Shown: positions 1-13,113, numbered from the stretch's first letter. The stretch is DNA of 64,000 nucleotides from Spirodela intermedia (GCA_902729315.2 LR746281.1:1615001-1679000); one strand, 5' to 3'. Numbers and translations are program-made. Notes: generated from the sequence alone by a model not told the origin.

Positions 1-914
1 AGCCTTCACTTGGAGCGACAAAGTTATAGGAATAGTATCTCACTGTTCATGTGGAGGTGCGAAGCAACATGGCTTAACACGTGCAAGCGACGAAGGCTTG
101 TGTATGGGCACGTGTGACTCAGGTCAATGCTAGTTCACTAAGGCATGACTCCGTGTTAAGCGGCGTTGACATGAGGTGGCCGATCCACATAACCATTGGT
201 CATAAGAGAGGAACGATGGTTATAAAATGACCTCCGCGAGAGTCAAGACGAGATCCGCTACCGAGATCCCCTCTGTCTGACCCCAAGGAGAGGGGAGATG
301 ACTGCAGACGGAAGGCAGCTAGCCAAGACAAACGCCATGTGCCCTGGCAGACCATAAAGTCAAAGTGCGAGAGAGAGAGAGAGAGAGAGATGGTGATTGT
401 GAAAGAAGTCCACATTGTGAGGAGAGGGAGAGGGAGAGGGAGATAGTCATTGAGAGACAATAACATTAAAATAGAAATAAATAGTATAAATATATTTTTT
501 AAATGATTTTTTAATTCTTCAAGGTTTTGGACAGTGTGTGATGCAGAATGGGATGAAACGATAGGGCTAACCCTAAGTAAGTACCCTAGAATGACTCTCA
601 CATTGGACCTATGAATCTATGAGATTGACTAAGACAAGTTTGAGTGGTTAGTCCACAAGAATTTAAACGGATCTGATCATCATAGTAAAAGAACTATCGC
701 GACTAAGGTGCTTCACTCACAACAAATTAATTAACTGATAGTCAAGGGATTCTCACACCCACCATCGACTATAATAATGTGTACCTATCTATGGACCATT
801 CGATGAAAATGGTAGAGACAACATACTAAATAAATAAAATTTTCAACTTAGAAACAAAAATGGTCTAGATATTACCTCGATGCAAAAGTGAACATCAGTT
901 CGAGGAAAGGGGCA
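1..914. other. Left edge, no intact gene
   Basis: No coding region can be supported here. The stretch holds one block (175-362) resembling the end of the MATE first intron, a GA run at 368-390, GA-rich sequence around 420-445, and AT-rich sequence without recognisable domains from 480 to 900. Homology to the intact MATE gene (near 20.9 kb) starts only at the CT run at 920, so MATE exons 5-8 are not here. Confidence 0.6.
175..362. repeat. Third copy of MATE intron-1 block
   Basis: This block closely resembles 16940-17115 and 24338-24500, which lie just downstream of exon 1 in the two MATE copies. All three share the words gtggccgat, ggatcccctccg-like sequence, ggaggaaggcagct-like sequence and cgtgccc. 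Here the similarity ends at a GA microsatellite (368-390), where the other two copies continue to exon 1. It is either a fragment of a third MATE copy or a dispersed repeat. Confidence 0.65.
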
Positions 915-918
915 GATG

Positions 919-919
<1 letters not shown>

Positions 920-955
<36 letters not shown>
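920..955. repeat. (CT)n microsatellite at duplication edge
   Basis: This is an uninterrupted CT run. Sequence to its right (tattggggtttgctcctcat onward) matches the flank of a CT run at 20905-20930 near the intact MATE gene; sequence to its left does not match. It marks the left limit of the tandem MATE duplication visible in this window. Confidence 0.85.
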
Positions 956-958
<3 letters not shown>

Positions 959-1326
959 TATTGGGGTTTGCTCCTCATCTGAGTTTGCCTCTTCCCCTTG
1001 GTGCTCTTCTCACCTGCATCGTTGTCTCTTCCCCTTGATGCCCCGACCCAACAACTGCAGTCATCTGGACAGTGGAATATACACAATGCTGTCCTGAAAT
1101 ACTCCCCATGAAGTAGACGTGACTATGCGTTACAGAACACAGTAGGGTCACAACTAGAGAGTGTGAGTCCACATCAGGCCATCGAGCATACCTTATTGCC
1201 GCATTGAATCTGAAGAGCATCATGATTTCCCACCCTCTCAAGTTCACACTACCGTCAGACAGGCAATGCCCAATCGACGTCACATTATCTTTAAACTCTG
1301 TTGTTCAACATGATATATACATATAC

Positions 1327-2198
1327 TGATGCGGAAGGATTTGAAAAGAATGTGAAGACTAAAATCAAGCAAACTCACTCAAGAATTAAAGCGAATGTGA
1401 GTTGACTTAAAAATCATCTAGAAACACCCGCAATTGAATAAATACAAAGGATCTAGCAGTTTAAGAAAACCACTAAAGGACACCCCGATTTATCACGTCA
1501 GAAAATATTCTTATTATAGTTTAAGATATGTCGAATATCAATAACTGTCTATCATATGGTCTCTCAGGCAACAAAGAGCAAGAGAACATATTAAATGCAC
1601 AAATTTAAATCGAGAAAGGAAGGAATTTCACTATTGTTGTGGAAAAGTCACCGTTCCGTTAGAGATGGTGCAGAATAAGCCACAAGTTCCTTAGCAAAGA
1701 CAAACATCAATTGGATCTCTAGAAGTTTTGACTTGTCTTGTGTCGAAGAAGAGCGGTGTTGCGAACGTAGCTCAATGGGTATTGACAAAAGATGAATGGA
1801 AGAAAACAAAAGGCTCCAGATCGAGACTAACGGGGTCCTCTCGACCAACCCCAGCCAGGGCGACGGGATCAAAAGATCAATGATGAATCACTCATCATAA
1901 ACTTTCTTGAAAAATAATCACTGCTTGTCTTAAAGTCTCATGCTTATTTTATAGTTTAAAATAGTAACAATAAATACAACTAATAGTAAAAAAATTCACT
2001 CTTTTCATAGTGTTTATGATTCTGTTGTGGACGTTGAGCACTCTGAAGCTGTTCTTTAGTTATTTTAGTTGATTTTCTGTCGTCATCCTCATTGAGCTGT
2101 TCTGTCGGAGATTGGTTCTGCTGAAGCTGTTCATTTTGACCAGTTCCTCCATTTCCTTTCAGCTAATGACCTAGCTGAGGATGACTCGATATTGATCA
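1327..2198 (-). repeat. Gypsy LTR, 3' copy (left)
   Basis: This 872-bp LTR starts TGATGCGGAAGG and ends TGATCA on the plus strand. It matches 8466-8608 plus 13263-13876 (for example the shared words aggatttgaaaagaa, atcatctagaaacac, gttgtggaaaagtcacc-like sequence and gatgacctagctgaggatga). The partner LTR lacks about 110 bp around 1945-2050 and its last few bases. Confidence 0.9.
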
Positions 2199-2698
2199 AC
2201 TCCCCTCAAGTTGGAAGAACTTGGCTCTGTCGAGTTATGGTCCATTATATGTTGATAACGCTTCCACCAATTGGGATGTAGTTGCCGCAAATCATCACCT
2301 GAAATCCACGAATCATTCAATGGAGGATGATTTTTCTAAGGAATAAAAAACTATTTTTCTCCATTAAGATCAGATATCATTTGTCCATCCAATATATTCC
2401 CTATTTGCTCTTGTCGCTTAGCAAAATTAGCTAGTGGACATTTAGGTGCAGTTTCACTCACAATAAATGGATTAGTCTCAAATAACTCACTAGGAATATT
2501 CAGTGATCTATGATAAGGAATAAGGTCTGAAATGTTAAAAATAGGACTAATTTTCCATTCAGCTGAAATATTTAAAACATAAGTATTTGATCCGACTCAT
2601 TTAACAATTGTATAAAGCCCTGCTCCTCGAGCATGAAGTTTCGAGATAGTTCTAGTAGGAAATCGACCCAGATGTAATCTGATCAAGACGAGATCTCT

Positions 2699-3461
2699 TT
2701 CACTAAACTCTTTGGATCTTTTTCATTTATTTGCTATTCGTTTATAGTTTTTGTTGTTAGCATTGATGCGGTAATGTATTTCCTCATGTAAATTTTGTAT
2801 GTGTTTAGCAAAGGATTCAGCTAAGATAGAGATTCTATATTGCGATATAGATGAACATAATTCGACAATTTTTTTAAGCTGATTTTGATAGACAATTTCA
2901 AAGGGACTAGATCTCGTTGTATGGTTGACAGAGTTTTTATAGGCAAATTCTGTAAGAGAGAGAATTTGATCGCAAGTTCCTAAATGATCACCTACGAGGC
3001 TTATTAACAAGCTTCCCAAGCTACGATTAATTGTTTCAGTTTGACCATCTGTCTGAGGATGAAATGCGGTAGAGTATTATAATTTAGTGCCCATCATGAA
3101 CCAAAGAGTTTTCCAAAAATAACTCATAAATTTGGAATCATGATCATCCGTAATGGTATGTGGAATACCATGCAATCTTATGATCTCATTAAAATAAATC
3201 CTAGCAATTTTTGAAGCATCAGATGTCTTTGAACAAAGAATAAAGTGAACCATCTTAGAGAATCTATCAACTATAAGAAAGATAGAATCTTCCCATGGAC
3301 AGTGTGGAATAGATATTTTGTTTAGTAAATTTAGCTAAAACACAAACACAACACTGAGAGACTATCTTAGCTACACCCCTTTTTAATCTTAGCCAAAAGA
3401 AACATTCTCCAACTAAATGGATGGTCTTATCTCTTCTGAAATGACCAGTTAACCCCTGCAT
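2699..3461 (-). pseudogene. Gypsy integrase remnant
   Basis: Minus-strand fragments show the zinc-binding start of a plant gypsy integrase (GLTGHFRRDKTIHLVGECFFW, then VSQCCVC; family members have HxxGH and CxxC here). Next come core and end motifs (DQILSLTEFAYKNSVNHTT, SPFEIVYQNQ, then IHYRINANNKNYKRIANK). Stops between the pieces make it non-functional. Confidence 0.88.
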
Positions 3462-3573
3462 GTATTTCTTAAATCAAAAGGTCTCTTAGAGAGGCTCGTA
3501 GAATACACAAACGGTTATTATTATAGAGATAACTATCTTGAATTAAATAATATTGATGTTCTAAAGATGGTCC

Positions 3574-5010
3574 TTATGTAAGTATTAAGTAGATTTCAGA
3601 AAAATTCAGACAATCATGATACATGTCTCTAATATGTTCAAATCCCATGATTTGTGGCATGAATATTTTTAGTATAGTAATCCATCGACTTAAGGCATCA
3701 ACTACACAATATTCACACCCTAGTTTGAACTTTAGTACAAATATAAGCCTGTACGAACTCAACCCAACGACCATGCCTAATATTGAGTTTTTGTTGTGAT
3801 TGTAAAAATCGAAGGGCTTCATGGTTTGATAGAGAATAAATTCTTGGGGTAATAAAATAATGATGCTAATATCTAAGAGCTTGAACTACCACATATAATT
3901 CTTTATCATAAGTTGAATACTTTTTTTAACTTCATTAAGTTTTTCACTAAAATATATCACATGATGTCCTCTTGACTAAGCACCCCTCCTATTCTTATTC
4001 CCCACGGATCACATGCCACTTCAAAAGGTTTCGAAAAATCAAGTAGCCTAAGAATAGGAACTTTAGTCATTTGCTATTTTAAATAATCAAATGCTCTAGA
4101 TGTTTCCTCTGTTCAATTGAATTGTCCTGATTTCATTCCATTTGTGATCGGGGCCATGATCATGCTGAATTTTTTTATAAATCGTCTATAAAAAGAGGCC
4201 AAGCCATGGAAACTTCTAAGATCGTGTATATTCTTAGGTTTAGGTCATTCCACAATAACTTTAATCTTTTGAGGATCTGTGGTGACTCCTACAGATGTTA
4301 TTATAAATCTTAACAAATTAACTTGTTTAGTGAAGAAAATGCACCTATGAGGAGTAGCAATCAATGATTCCTTTCTCAAGGTATCACAGATCATGTGTAA
4401 ATGTGTAAAGTGTTCGTCAATTGTTTTGCTGTAAATTAGAATATCATTAAAATAAACAGGGATGAATTTTCCTAAAAAATATCTCAACACCTGAGTCATT
4501 AATTGCATGAAGTTACTTAGTGTATTAATAATCCAAATGGCATTACTAGCCACTCATTAATCCATCTATTTTTGAGAATATAAAAACTCCAACGAACATG
4601 TCTAATAAATCATCTAGTTGAGGGATGGGAAATTAATATTTGATGGTGATCTTATCAATGGCATGATTATCAATACACATCTTCCAGATTTCATCTTTCT
4701 TTGAGACTAATAGGGTGTGAACTACACAAGGGCTGAGGCTTTCCTAAACAAGTCATTTCCTTAATAATTCTATAATTTGACGTTGTAATTCATCATGTTC
4801 TTTAGGACTAAGTCAGTAATGTGGGAGGTTTGGTAAAGTAGATCTCAAAATTAAATCAATGGCATGCTGAATGCTTCTCATGGAAGGTAATTGATTTGGA
4901 AGATCTATTGGAAAAATATCTTGGTATTCTTCTAAAAATGTCTCAACTTCTGTCAGAAGTACATCTACATTTTTTCTTGGTTCTATATTTAATAAATATG
5001 TTATCCACAC
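3574..5010 (-). pseudogene. Gypsy reverse transcriptase and RNase H remnant
   Basis: The piece at 5010-4813 carries the entry of the RT domain (EEYQDIFPIDLPNQLPSMR). The piece at 4553-4245 carries the palm (FMQLMTQVLRYFLGKF, YFNDILIYSKT). The catalytic YFDD box reads YFND, so a metal-binding aspartate is replaced. The piece at 3822-3574 has the end of RNase H (VLKFKLGCE..VDALSRW). The segments are separated by stops. Confidence 0.9.
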
Positions 5011-5149
5011 TGATGATCTAGTTTCTAATTCTTTTTGGAGGGATCATGCACTAATTAAACTAATGCTAGGATCTGGAGTAGTGTTATCTCTCACATTTAT
5101 CTTGGGTTGAAAAGGACACCATGCTATCCTTTTTCCTTTATGGATGAAG

Positions 5150-5525
5150 GAGCAGATGTTTGATCTTCCTTGTTGTCGCACGTCTAAATCGTATAACCAT
5201 GGTCATCCTAATATCAGGCTTCCTACGTCCATGGGTATTATATCATAGAGTATATTATCCTCATATAAATTTACTTTGAGATTAATTAAATAGTATGATT
5301 TGATAGAAATATTAGTAGAATTAATCCACAAGACCTTGTAAGGATTGGGATGGGCAGTAGATTCAATCCAAGCTTGTTAATGGTTTCTTGAGAAATGACA
5401 TTAATGTTATTCCCATTGTCAATGATAAGCTTGCACATATGGGAAACTATCTTGACATAAGTGTAGAAGATAGAGGTGCAGAGAGGATTTTCTTCGTATT
5501 TTAGTTGGGTTAACATACATCTCAC
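5150..5525 (-). pseudogene. Gypsy protease remnant
   Basis: The fragment contains CKLIIDNGNNINVISQETI, matching the aspartic protease of plant gypsy elements, where the active site is normally DxGS; here it reads DNGN. Downstream, in a broken frame, is a GRPWL-like stretch near 5180-5210. Confidence 0.82.
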
Positions 5526-5639
5526 AACTCTTAATCTTGCATCTTTGGTGTAATCAAGGGCTAAGACAAGATCAGCTTCATATTCTTCTTCTATAAGGTT
5601 CTCATTTTATAAAATTTCTTCAGAATTTTTTAACTCACC

Positions 5640-8390
5640 TATTAGCAAGCTATGTGTTGGTCATTGAGCTACGAAATGTCCTAGACTCTACACTTAAAAT
5701 ATGTAATTTTTGTACTTGTTGATGCATCCATAATCTTTTTTCCTTTGTCTACCCCCCCATTATCTCAGGTTTTTTTGTATAAGGAGCTACAATCTGTGAT
5801 TTGCCTAGTTCTTCCTTCGGTGGAGTGGGGGCTAGAGGCCGTGATGATGGTATCTGCACATTAAAACGTTGGTATGGGTTTATAGAATGAATCTAAGTCT
5901 ATTACAAATTGATATGCTTTTCTAATGTGTAAAAAAAATATTTCACAGACTAAGTTATCTCCAGAAATCCTTTCAAAGTTTGGTTCGAAAATGAGATTAT
6001 GTAACCTTAGGGTCTTCATTTATCCCACATATGAGCATTAACTCATTAAACTGAGTTATGTATTATATGGCTGGTCTATTACTTTGGGAAATTCTGTTCC
6101 ATTCATCTAATATTTTGGTGGTATAATTTACAAGTATTTTTCACATAATTTAGCTTTCATCTCTTCTCAAGTTCCAATTGGTTCTTGTCTCCTTAATTCT
6201 AATAATTGAGCAATCTTCCTCCAATATGTTTTTGTGAAAATTGATAATTTAAGATTAACATATCATATTTTCCTAGCTTCAGACATATCATACTAATAAG
6301 TCTTCATTATCATGAGTTAATAATTAATAAATAATATAGTTTTAGCCTTAACTCATGATAAATAGACTTATATTTATATTAAAGTATGAAAAGTAGTTTT
6401 TAGTTGATTAATGTGAATTTTTGGCTAATTATGTGATTTTTTATAAATTTATATGATTTTTCTAGTCTTATTTTTGAGATAAATGAAGAAAAAGAAATAA
6501 AAATAAAAATATAGCAAAATAGAGGGGTACCCACCAGCTAGCCGGGCCCACAAGCGGGTTGGAAGCGTAGTTGAAGAGGAGCCACGAGTAAGGGCTCGAG
6601 CAACTAGGACCGATGGAGGCACGTGTGTGCCACTCCCCTTCCACGTCACTAGCGGTGAGCCGACTGTGGGGCAAGGAATGGTCATACACGCGTGAGAAAG
6701 GGATTTGCTTGCAAATATAATATTACTATATATTTGCCTAAAACTTTAGCGCACAAGCGATGTGGGACTGAACCCACGTCACACCTTCCCTAAAAAGGCT
6801 TCGATGATTTTAATACCTATAATACTCTTTATTTATAACAGAGATATACCATGATGATGTCATTTGATAAGGGCATTAGAGTACTTATTTCAATCTCTCT
6901 TATGTAGGCGGGCAACTGGCGTGGGTTCGAATCTTCCTAAAGTCAAAACTCATATTTTTTATCTGATTATCGTGACTTTCCTGTAGATGGCCGGTAACGG
7001 ATTAAGCCGCTAGAATTGTTGGATCATCAGTGAAAATCTCGTCAACGCGATTCGCAGAGTATTGTTACTAAAATTGTTGAACGATTCGCGATAAAAGGAT
7101 CGTGAATCCATTGAGTAAAGCATCTCAGATTGATCGACGAATAAGCCGTCGTCGGGAAAAAGACGATTCACCGAGAGACGAGTCACTACCTCCTGAAAGC
7201 ATACCGGATGTGATGAAGAACTTCCACTTGTTGCACGGACCTGAGGATGAAGCTCCCTGACATGCGCCCCACCTCCATCCAGCTCTTCTCCATCAGGTGA
7301 CAGCTGTCGGAGAGCCGCAAAGTTGCCGTTTTTTCGCTCCGCCGGGTGACAGTTGCCGAAGACGATTCAACGACCCATTTCATTGATTTTTAGACTTAGC
7401 AAGGAGATCTAGAGATTGCCCACGTCGTCTTTGTCCAAAGAGAGCCTTCGAGGTCATGAACATTGCACGACGATCCTCCCGAACGCTCAGGATTCCGGTA
7501 CATCGTCAACGCATCACCGACGCATCACCGCCGCAATGCCGAAACTCTGTTTTCTTACTTTCAACTTAATTTTCGCTTCATTTAGTGATAATTTGTATGA
7601 TTTAAATTTACCAAGGTATACTTCATTTAATTACGATTCTTCTAACTTTTATAGATCTTAATTTGATCAATTAAATCATCTGTAATCGCTTACGTAAGTA
7701 TCACCGAGCAAAACTCTGTTTCTGCCCGATTCGCGTTTGCCAGGCACTAACGTCATCCTGATGTCCGCACCCTTATTTTCTTTTTGCGTGAATTTTAAAT
7801 ATATTTCATTTTCATTTCCTAGTGTAAAATTCATAGAAAATAGTATTCTTTGAGAAAAATTCTGAATAATTACGTGATATTTTATTACATCCATGTGATC
7901 GACCTAGAAAATTACTACTATTTTTAGAACTTTTATTGAATTATAATTGATATATTTGTTCAGAAATACTTCTAAGTATCTGAAAATTTATATTTTCTAA
8001 TTTTTTTAATTTTAAATTTACATGATTTATTATACAATGACTAAGTCACGTCACATACCATCCAAAATAGCTGTCAATCATGACCTCACAGTCTAAATAA
8101 GTTTTTAGATTTTTCTTCCCTCAAACATAGGTATATTTATCTAGACATTCCAATGTGATGGGTCAGTATCTACGGTTTTCTTAGGGTTTCTATTCCACCT
8201 AAGATTGTCTTGTTGCAATGGAGGAAATCTAGAATTTTATTGAGTTTCTAATCTTCCTAATCATATTCATTTCTTCCATAAGTAATTTTGCCCATTGTAG
8301 AATTTCCTATTCCATTTGAGGTATATGATGATTTTCTTCTATGGTGTAGGGCGTATCAGAACGGGTAGGCATGCAATTGACTTGAGTGGT
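5640..8390 (-). pseudogene. Gypsy gag remnant, split by an insertion
   Basis: The N-terminal half of gag lies at about 8390-8059 (a TRSDTPYTIEENHH-like start, then IPMFEGR and a YFGWY-like segment). The C-terminal half lies at 6288 to about 5640 (a TYWRKIAQLLELR-like core, then GTWEEMKAKL, then a decayed CCHC knuckle near 5640-5720). Removing the insertion at 6294-8053 and one copy of CATAC rejoins the two halves within one gag segment. Several stops remain. Confidence 0.8.
6294..8053. mobile_element. 1.76-kb insertion in gypsy gag, probably a solo LTR
   Basis: The insertion is bounded by the direct repeat CATAC (6289-6293 and 8054-8058), a typical 5-bp LTR-element duplication. On the minus strand it starts TGACGTGACTTAG and ends GACTTATTA, so the end is TA and not the usual CA. 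It encodes no transposon protein that I recognise. Length, target duplication and lack of genes fit a solo LTR with a mutated end. A non-autonomous element of another kind is possible. Confidence 0.7.
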
Positions 8391-8613
8391 GGTATGTAGT
8401 TGGGAGATCTAAATCGTGATTATGAGTCCTTATCGGTATCGTAACTTGGCTCTTATATCAAAACTGATGCAGAAGGATTTGAAAAGAACGTGAAGACTAT
8501 AAAATCAAGCAAACTCACACAAAAATTAAAGCGAATATCAGTAGACTTTGAAATCATCTAGAAACACTCGCAATTAAATAAATGAAAAAGAATTACCAAT
8601 TTAAAAAAACCAC

Positions 8614-8759
8614 TGTTGACACAAGAGGAGAAAACTTTAGAATCTATGTAGTCTCATGAATACATGACTCTTATATAGGTGAGAGGAGAGAGGAGAGATG
8701 AGAGAGAGAGATAGATAATGAGCTTTAGTGGGCCTAGAGTCCAATACCATTATCAAACA
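8614..8759 (-). repeat. Copia 3' LTR
   Basis: It runs TGTTGACACAAG ... TATCAAACA on the plus strand, with a tract of six C residues immediately to the right (the polypurine tract on the coding strand). It pairs with 13114-13257. Confidence 0.92.
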
Positions 8760-8760
8760 C

Positions 8761-10254
8761 TCCCCCCTAAGTTAGAGCATACAAGTCAAACATGTCCAAC
8801 TTAGTACACGTGGCATCGTAAGAGATGTTGGCTAGACTCTTCATGAAGACATTTGTAAACTGATGAGATGATGTCACATGAGGAGCAGAGATAACTTTAA
8901 ACTTAACTTTATCTTGAATGTAGTGACAATCGATCTAAATGTGCTTTGTACACCTACGAAAGGTGGAATTGTCGACAATGAAGATGATGACTTGATTGTC
9001 GTAATACATGGGCATTGGAGAGGGAAAAATAATGTCGAGATCATCGAGAAGTGATTGAAGTCATATCATTTCTCATGTTGTCTCAACTATAGCTAAATAC
9101 TCAAATTTCTCACTAGAACATGACACCACCCTCTATTTTCAGGACCACTAGGTGACTAAGTTTTCGTCAACGTATGTGCAATAACTCATAGTAGACTTTC
9201 AGTCACCCTTACCACCCACATACCCGACATCAGAGTAAATTGTAATGTGAAGATCGTTGTGTTGCCAATAGATGAGTCCTTTCCCGAGAGATTACTTGAT
9301 GTAGGCGAGGACTCATAGAGCTCCTTCTCAATGAAACTCGTTGAGACTTCTACATAAACTGGCACATAATGTCAGGGTGACTAACGGTAAGATATATCAA
9401 CTTGTCTAACAATCGTCGATATTAGTTAGCATCCTCGAGTAGGGGAGATAAAGTGTCTCAGAATTGTGAGCATGCTTCCATGGGCAAAGCCTCTAGCTTG
9501 CACCTAAGAAAGCCTATCTCTTGAAGCATGTCGAGAGCATACTTTTGCTAAGTGAGGGTGAGCTTCTCGTCCTGATACTCAAACTCAATCTCAAAAAAAT
9601 ATTGTAGAATCTCTAAGTCGCGAATGCTGAGATGTTACTGCAAGTAAGCTTTGGTAGCAGAGATGTCGGCCTCATTACTTTTAGTCACAAGAATGTCATT
9701 GACATAGACTAAAATAATGATAAGGCTGCCCTCTGTCTTCTTCGTGAGCACAGTAGAATTTGTAGTGTAGGAGACAAAGTCAAAGGTGGTGAGTAAATCA
9801 CTAAACTTAGTAAACTAAGCATGTGAACTCTACTTGAGCTCATAAATGACACGTTGCAAGAGACACACACCTTCGATTACTCCCCCTAAGCAACATACCT
9901 AAGAGGTTGCTCTATAAATACCTACTCCGTGAGATTATCGTAGAGAAAGATATTACAAACATCTAACTGATGAAGAGATTATGTCTGATTGACGACAAGA
10001 GAGAGGAACACACAGATGGAGTTGAGGCAAACAACAAGAGAGAACATCTCAATATAGTTGATTCCATATGTTTGTGTGAAGTCTCGAGTAACTAAATAAA
10101 CTTTGTGACGAGCGATATAGCCATTCAGGTGATACTTGATGGTAAACACCCACTTGCACGTCACAATGTTGGTATCGGTCGGGCATAGAACTAAATACCA
10201 AGTCCTCCGAGCGACTAACATAGCTATCTCTGAATCCATGGCTGCCTTCCACAC
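8761..10254 (-). pseudogene. Copia reverse transcriptase and RNase H remnant
   Basis: The start of the copia RT (WKAAMDSEIAML, then TWYLVLCP, CKWVFTIKY, RHKVYLVTRDFTQTYGINY) is readable at 10254-9979. RNase H follows at about 9200-8770, with EKFEYLAIVETT and RCTKHIEIDCHYI-like motifs. The usual SSAEAEY box is changed to SSEKFEY. Stops interrupt it throughout. Confidence 0.9.
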
Positions 10255-10356
10255 ATGTACTTATACACCTTCAACATACGACTGTGGAAGCGACTTGGAG
10301 GTCACAGAGAAGACAAAGACATGAAAGGAGAAAGAAAGACGATCATAGGAGACAAA

Positions 10357-11600
10357 TTAGGAGATGGGATGGTGGGTGTAGGTGCGTGTACCTTTGCAAA
10401 GGGCAATAGGGAGATAAAAGTTATTAGGTGGAGCATCGATCAAAGGTGCAGAGAGGATCATAGGAGAAGAAAAAGAGGATACTACATTTGAAATAGGAAG
10501 AGTCATAGAAGACATGGGCTGAAGAAAGGCGGGCGTGAGTAATGACCTCAAAGAGAGTGGACAAGAGAGAAGAGAAGAGGGAGGGTCCACAAGAACTACC
10601 AAGGGAGGGAACCCAAGTGGAGGAGACGTAGCAGCCCGAGGAGGAGTCAAAATAGGAGAGAAGAGAGGAGACTCCTCATGAAAAGTGACATCAGCTGAGA
10701 TTATATAGCGATGGGTATCAAGGAAGTAGACATGACAACTTTTTTGCATACAAGAGTAGCCGGCAAAGACCCTTTTAAGAGCACACATGGTAAGTTTAGA
10801 AAGAGAAGAAGATGAATCTTAGATGAAGGTGGTGTATCTAAAGATCCAAGGAGGAAAAAAAAAGAGGAATATCAAAGATTAAGCGATGGAGAGGAATGGT
10901 CCCCCAAGAGAAGTATGTCAGTTCTAGAGGTAAGTGGTAGTCAGAAGGATGTCAATCCAAAGATAGTGGGGGACATTTATCTCAAGAAGAAGTGTGCACT
11001 TAGCAACAAGTTGATGATATTTACACTTGGCAACATCATTTTGTTATAAAGTGTGAGGACTGGTGGTTTAGTTGAGGATGTCACGATCATCGCAGAAGGT
11101 ATAGAGAGATGCTTAGACAAACTCAAAAACATTATCAGTAAGAAGAATCTTGGGCGTAATTGTGTATTGGGTGATAATTTCGGTGATAAAGTGGGTAACC
11201 ATAGTGATGACCTTAGAGCGGTCGTGGAAGAAGTAGACCTAACTCACACAAGTATAAGTATCAACAAAAATAATGTAATAGTGATGGCTTGAGATGGAAG
11301 AAGTATGAGATGAACCTCATACATCACAATGGACAAAGTCAAAGGGAGCGAAAAGGAGGATGTCATCACGACTAGGATAGAAAACACGGTGATGTTTGCT
11401 CAGTTGGCAAGACTCACACACAAACTTAGAAAAAGAAAGTCATGGTAAGATTTTTTATAATTTAGAGAAACAAGGATGGCCTAAATGACGATGCCACAAA
11501 AGAGAAGAAGTAGTTATAGAGACGACAAAAAGAGCCTAAAGGCCAAATGAGGGTTCGTCAAAAATAAATTCATAAGCATCCCATCTGTTTTCACGGCCCA
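10357..11600 (-). pseudogene. Copia integrase remnant
   Basis: The C-terminal integrase signature is at 10788-10600: ALKRVFAGYSCMQKSCHVYF, then DTHRYIISADVTFHE, where family members read KCVFVGYS..K.Y and VSADVTFFE. Pieces of the core extend towards 11450 in changing frames. Confidence 0.82.
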
Positions 11601-11639
11601 AATTAATCCTCCGTTTGGTATTCAAATCCTAGAAAGTAT

Positions 11640-12040
11640 AGTGAAAGAGAAAGAATATGATTGTAAAAAAGAGAGAATAGGTAATAATACTGATGAAAAG
11701 AAGGTTAGTAGGAAAACCAAAAATGTAGAGAACTTGGGTGAGGTGAAGGGAAGGAGAAGCTGAGGTGGCATCATGACCTTTGACCAGATAGGTCCAACCA
11801 TCGACAATGGTGATAGGAGGATAGGTCAGGATAAGCTGATAAGAGGAGTGGAATAGTAGGGATATCAGTCATGTGAGTGGAGGCCTCCGAATCAATAATC
11901 CACAATGTTGAAGAGGAAGCAAAGAGAGTGTATGTACTTGACATGGAGGAGGCCGAAAGTGAGTCGAGACTAGTAGAGATGGAAACATCAGTACCATTGG
12001 CACAGTGAAAAATGTCATATTCAACAGGCATCAAGGTCAC
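11640..12040 (-). pseudogene. Copia protease remnant
   Basis: LWIIDSEASTHMT at about 11890 matches the copia protease box WIIDSGASxHMT, with the active-site glycine changed to glutamate. Continuing in a second frame are YLVKG, LTQVLYI and FPTNLL, standard for the segment after the protease. Confidence 0.87.
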
Positions 12041-12130
12041 GTAGAAGGTAGGAGTCAGAACATGAGATGAAGTAGGGGACGTTAGAGTCGGAGAAGTTAT
12101 TGTTAGTTGTGCGAAAGTAAACTTGCTGAA

Positions 12131-12600
12131 TTACTTCCAACACTTAGTAGCCTGATGATTTTGCTTCCCGCAGTAAAAACATGAAGGAAAAGTGTTGTGC
12201 CTACGTTCGCGAGGAGTACGACCATCGTCAAGGTGGGAAAGAGGGATATCATCTTGAGTCCATAGAGCAGCAACGACAAGAGCCAAAGGAGTAGAGGTGG
12301 TGTCTGGAGAGAAAAAAGAGTGGATGAACATATTAATAATGACCCAAAGGACCGCCGAGAAGATAGAGGCGAGATCAAGCATGCAATCCCTAGAGAGAAT
12401 AGCCCCTCAAATCTGGGATGTGATGGAGGGATGAAGTCTATTGAAATAAACTCCAGCATAAAACTCTTGATGATAGCATTGATAGATATAAACTTCTTGT
12501 ATGAGGACCTAGAGGCGACCGTAGTGGGCTTGAAGAGAGAGATCGCTTTGTTTGAAAGAGATAAGAAACTCAAAGATCTCTACGACATAGTTGATGTTCG
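12131..12600 (-). pseudogene. Copia gag remnant with zinc knuckle
   Basis: The CCHC knuckle reads CFYCGKQNHQATKCWK (CX2CX4HX4C) at about 12175-12131. Upstream gag sequence is readable in broken frames up to about 12600. Confidence 0.87.
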
Positions 12601-13100
12601 TTCGATTGACGTACATGGTCTCCATAGTGAGCCACAAGAAATAGGCTGAGGTGATGCACACTAGTGGCTCGGCAATGCTGGACTTGATGCTCTTAAGCAT
12701 CCATGTGATAATGGCCGAGTCAAGTTGTGATCATGTCGCATACGAGGGGTCTCAAAGGCCAAGTGGGTCCTCCGAGAGGTGATGGGGGAGACTGTGAGAT
12801 GTAAGAAAGAGCTCGAAGCCAGATGCCCACGATACATAATTATAGCCGTTGAAAATATATGTCGGTCCTCTGGTGGAGACACCAGAGAAGAGGAGGAGAG
12901 CAAGAGCACCGGCGAGAGGCGATAGTGGCAAGGAGGGCGGCACCGAAAGGAGAAGAAGAGTGACGGCAAAAACAACGACATCGGAAGAGGGAAGAGTGGC
13001 GACACTAAAGAGCCACCGGAGGAGGGAAGAGATCAGTGAGGAGAGTGGCGCGTTGGAGACGGGTGGCGCACTAAAGAGGAGAACAACGAGGGATACCTAA

Positions 13101-13113
13101 GGCTTTGATACCA
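13101..13113 (-). other. Copia primer binding site
   Basis: On the minus strand TGGTATCAAAGCC directly follows the 5' LTR. It is one mismatch from the usual complement of the initiator Met-tRNA 3' end (TGGTATCAGAGC). Confidence 0.9.

Noticed and set aside
6920-6960. GGGTTCGAATCTT resembling a Pol III B box, suggesting a tRNA-derived SINE
   Set aside because: No A box, tRNA fold or A/T-rich tail could be found at the right distance, and it lies inside the bounded 6294-8053 insert.
11053-13100. Plus-strand open frames across the copia element
   Set aside because: They are antisense to the copia domains and lack family features.
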